From contig JABABM010000019.1 of NCBI GenBank assembly GCA_014238205.1, positions 336 to 46,154 on the forward strand: 45,819 nt of DNA, read 5' to 3'. Positions within the stretch are counted from its first letter, which is position 1. Each line of letters starts with the position of its first letter. Shown piece after piece: positions 43,758 to 45,819 of the stretch. The position numbers were made by a program, and so were the translations under genes. The DNA is from Phycisphaerales bacterium (GTDB taxonomy: Bacteria; Planctomycetota; Phycisphaerae; Phycisphaerales; SM1A02). The notes beneath the pieces were generated by a model. It made no database searches. It had not been told where the DNA came from and worked only from the letters and a program-made list of their open reading frames with translations.

Positions 43758-45819
43758 CGATCGACTCCGCGAGGAACCGACCGGTATGGCTTGCGGCGCA
43801 GTCGGCCACGTCTTCGGGTGAGCCGGTTGCAACGACCCGGCCTCCGCCGCTGCCTCCCTCAGGTCCGAGGTCGATCAGCCAGTCCGCGTGGCGGATGACA
43901 TCGAGGTTGTGCTCGATGACGACAAGCATGTGCCCCCGATCAACCAGGCGATCCAGGACGTGCAGCAGTTTCTCGACATCTGCAAAATGGAGTCCAGTGG
44001 TTGGTTCATCAAGTATGTAGAGCACGGTGCCCTGCTGGCGTGTTCCAAGTTCCCGAGCCAGCTTGATGCGCTGGGCCTCGCCACCGGAGAGGGTTGTTGA
44101 GGGTTGCCCCAATTGCAGGTACCCGAGTCCGACATCCCTGAGGCAGGAGAGCATGCGGTGAATGCCTGCGTGTGCATCAAAGAACTCGACGGCATCCTCG
44201 ACCGTCAATGAAAGAACATCCGAGATGGACTTGTGACGCCAGAGTACCTGGAGCGTTTCCGTGTTGTACCTGCATCCCTGGCATTCATCGCAGGTGACGA
44301 AGACATCCGGGAGGAAGTGCATCTCGATACGCTGCACGCCCTGACCCTGGCAGGACTCACACCGTCCACCCTTGACATTGAAACTGAACCTGCCGGGGGC
44401 GTAGCCGCGAATCTTCGATTCACGTGTGGCGGCGAAGAGTTTCCTGATTCCATCGAAGATGCCCGTGTAGGTTGCGGGGTTTGATCGCGGTGTTCGGCCG
44501 ATGGGGGACTGGTCCACCGCCACGACGCGGTCGATCGCATCAAGTCCTTCGATCCTGTCATGTGCACCCGGGATCTCCCTTCCCTGGTGCAGTTCCCGCA
44601 GTGCTCCACGAAGCAGGACCTGGTTGAGAAGGGTCGACTTTCCGGAGCCTGAGACGCCGGTGACGCAGGTCAGGGCCTTCAGTGGAAAGTCGACGTCGAT
44701 GCCATCCAGGTTGTTGGCCTGGGCGCCCTTGACGGTAATCGCTTCCGAGGCGTCGACCATGCGACGGTCGCCGGGCAGTTCGATGCACCTGCGTCCGGAC
44801 AGGTAGGCCCCGGTCAGGGATTCTTCATCGTTCTCGAGATCCTGGACGGTCCCCTGGGACACGACGTGCCCGCCATGGACTCCGGGGCCCGGGCCGATGT
44901 CGACGACGTGGTCGGCGGCGCGAATGACCCCTTCATCATGCTCCACGACGAGGACCGTATTCCCGATGGCGGAGAGGTTTTGAAGCGTCCTGATGAGTCG
45001 CTCATTGTCACGCTGGTGAAGTCCGATCGTTGGTTCATCCAGTACGTAGCAGACTCCCACCAGGCCTGATCCGACCTGGGTCGCAAGCCGGATTCGCTGG
45101 GCCTCGCCACCGGAAAGGGTATTGGCAGCCCGATCGAGCGAGAGGTATTCCAGCCCGACGGACTCGAGGAAGCCGAGCCTTGACTGGAGTTCTCGAAGGA
45201 TCGGCTCGGCGATTGTTGCGGCGCCTCCTTCCAGGCATGGTTCGGCAAGGAGTGCCGCGGCGTTGCCGATGGTCAACGAGGTGATCTGGGCGATGTTCAT
45301 GGGTCCCTGGCTGGTCGGAATCATCACGTGCAGTGCTTCGGTTCTGAGCCGTGCCCCATTGCACCTGGGACATATCGAGGAACTCATGTAGGACCGGATT
45401 CGTTCACGCACCAGTTCACTCTCGGTCTTCTTCAGTCGCCGTTGCAGGTTTGGAAGGATTCCTTCGAAATGGAACACTCCTCGCTTCTTCGGGCCGGCTG
45501 TTCCATTGAACAGGACGTCGTGCTGCTTCCTGGTGAACTGCTTGACGGGCGTCGTCTTGTCGACATCCATCGCGTCGCAGAAGTTCCGGATCTGTCGTCC
45601 GTACCAGTTGTTCAATCGTCGTCCACTCTTCCGCCAGGCCTCGATGGCACCTTCACCCAGGCCAAGGGACGTGTCGGGTACAACCAGCGATGGATCAAGT
45701 TCATCCATGACGCCCAGCCCATCGCACATCCTGCAGGCCCCGAAGGGGGAGTTGAACGAGAAGAGTCGCGGTTCCAGTTCCTCGAGGCTGTGATCGGGGT
45801 GATCAGGGCAGGCCATCCG
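43744..45819 (-). CDS. uvrA: Excinuclease ABC subunit A, C-terminal three quarters
   Basis: The reading frame leaves the window at its right end, so the first roughly 250 residues, including the first Walker A, are missing; 691 residues remain. UvrA is the damage-recognising ATPase of nucleotide excision repair. Visible in order: the first zinc-finger region (GACRMCDGLG), the CPRCNGARL segment, the first ABC signature (TLSGGEAQRIRLATQVGSG) with LDEPTIGLHQRDN, the second Walker A (TGVSGSGKSTLL), the second zinc finger (CESCQGQG...CDECQG), and the second signature (TLSGGEAQRIKLARELGTR) with LDEPTTGLH. The stop overlaps the end of the glycosyltransferase gene by 14 bp. Confidence 0.98.
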   Translation of the reverse strand, partial: RMACPDHPDHSLEELEPRLFSFNSPFGACRMCDGLGVMDELDPSLVVPDTSLGLGEGAIEAWRKSGRRLNNWYGRQIRNFCDAMDVDKTTPVKQFTRKQHDVLFNGTAGPKKRGVFHFEGILPNLQRRLKKTESELVRERIRSYMSSSICPRCNGARLRTEALHVMIPTSQGPMNIAQITSLTIGNAAALLAEPCLEGGAATIAEPILRELQSRLGFLESVGLEYLSLDRAANTLSGGEAQRIRLATQVGSGLVGVCYVLDEPTIGLHQRDNERLIRTLQNLSAIGNTVLVVEHDEGVIRAADHVVDIGPGPGVHGGHVVSQGTVQDLENDEESLTGAYLSGRRCIELPGDRRMVDASEAITVKGAQANNLDGIDVDFPLKALTCVTGVSGSGKSTLLNQVLLRGALRELHQGREIPGAHDRIEGLDAIDRVVAVDQSPIGRTPRSNPATYTGIFDGIRKLFAATRESKIRGYAPGRFSFNVKGGRCESCQGQGVQRIEMHFLPDVFVTCDECQGCRYNTETLQVLWRHKSISDVLSLTVEDAVEFFDAHAGIHRMLSCLRDVGLGYLQLGQPSTTLSGGEAQRIKLARELGTRQQGTVLYILDEPTTGLHFADVEKLLHVLDRLVDRGHMLVVIEHNLDVIRHADWLIDLGPEGGSGGGRVVATGSPEDVADCAASHTGRFLAESIVSPV

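Overview
The window looks like a chromosomal stretch of a planctomycete, probably of the class Phycisphaerae. The reasoning is by gene families: CRTAC1-type FG-GAP/ASPIC-UnbV proteins, a DUF1573-type protein, large secreted proteins with GC-type dockerin-like modules and cysteine-rich 'ACC' repeats, a membrane protein ending in a CxxC zinc ribbon, and an ExbB/ExbD operon with a von Willebrand A (vWA) protein and long TPR-like proteins. Base composition is about 60% GC. No insertion sequence, phage gene or CRISPR array was seen, and the core genes are intact apart from the two cut by the window ends.

Layout. 1-7543 is housekeeping: the end of guaA, a YacL-like PIN/TRAM membrane protein, dnaX-ybaB-recR, rpoN (sigma-54), frr and pyrH. 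dnaX has a run of ten A exactly after the clamp-loader domains, with stop codons placed in both shifted frames, so it may make a short gamma-like product. 7688-17645 is one tightly coupled eight-gene operon: a membrane-anchored vWA protein with a TonB-like transmembrane signature, a secreted TPR-like protein, ExbB, two ExbD proteins, a long exported helical protein, a very large single-span protein and a small exported protein. I read it as a proton-driven envelope machine in which a vWA domain replaces the usual TonB/TolA end. 17655-19117 holds three small genes, including a stand-alone response regulator.

19357-31658 is the second unusual block. Two divergent transcription units share a 37-bp gap: a TPR lipoprotein plus a CRTAC1 lipoprotein to the left, and a nitrilase-family amidase, a TPR/FG-GAP lipoprotein, a fusion of five membrane helices, five c-type heme sites and TPRs, and a membrane-anchored CRTAC1 protein to the right. 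The helix histidines of the fusion protein allow a di-heme cytochrome b arrangement, so this may be a quinol-to-periplasm electron route with associated propeller and TPR proteins.

31645-39964 carries a membrane zinc-ribbon protein, two large secreted multi-domain proteins sharing an internal tandem dockerin-like cassette, and an ArsR-type regulator. 40250-45819 holds a possible 38-residue membrane peptide, tRNA-Leu(CAA), a DUF1573-type protein, ispD, a GT2/GtrA fusion and the C-terminal three quarters of uvrA. Several first genes of units lack a Shine-Dalgarno sequence and have a -10-like hexamer 6-9 bp before the start codon, which suggests that leaderless transcripts are common here. All functions are read from sequence by eye; no database search was run.
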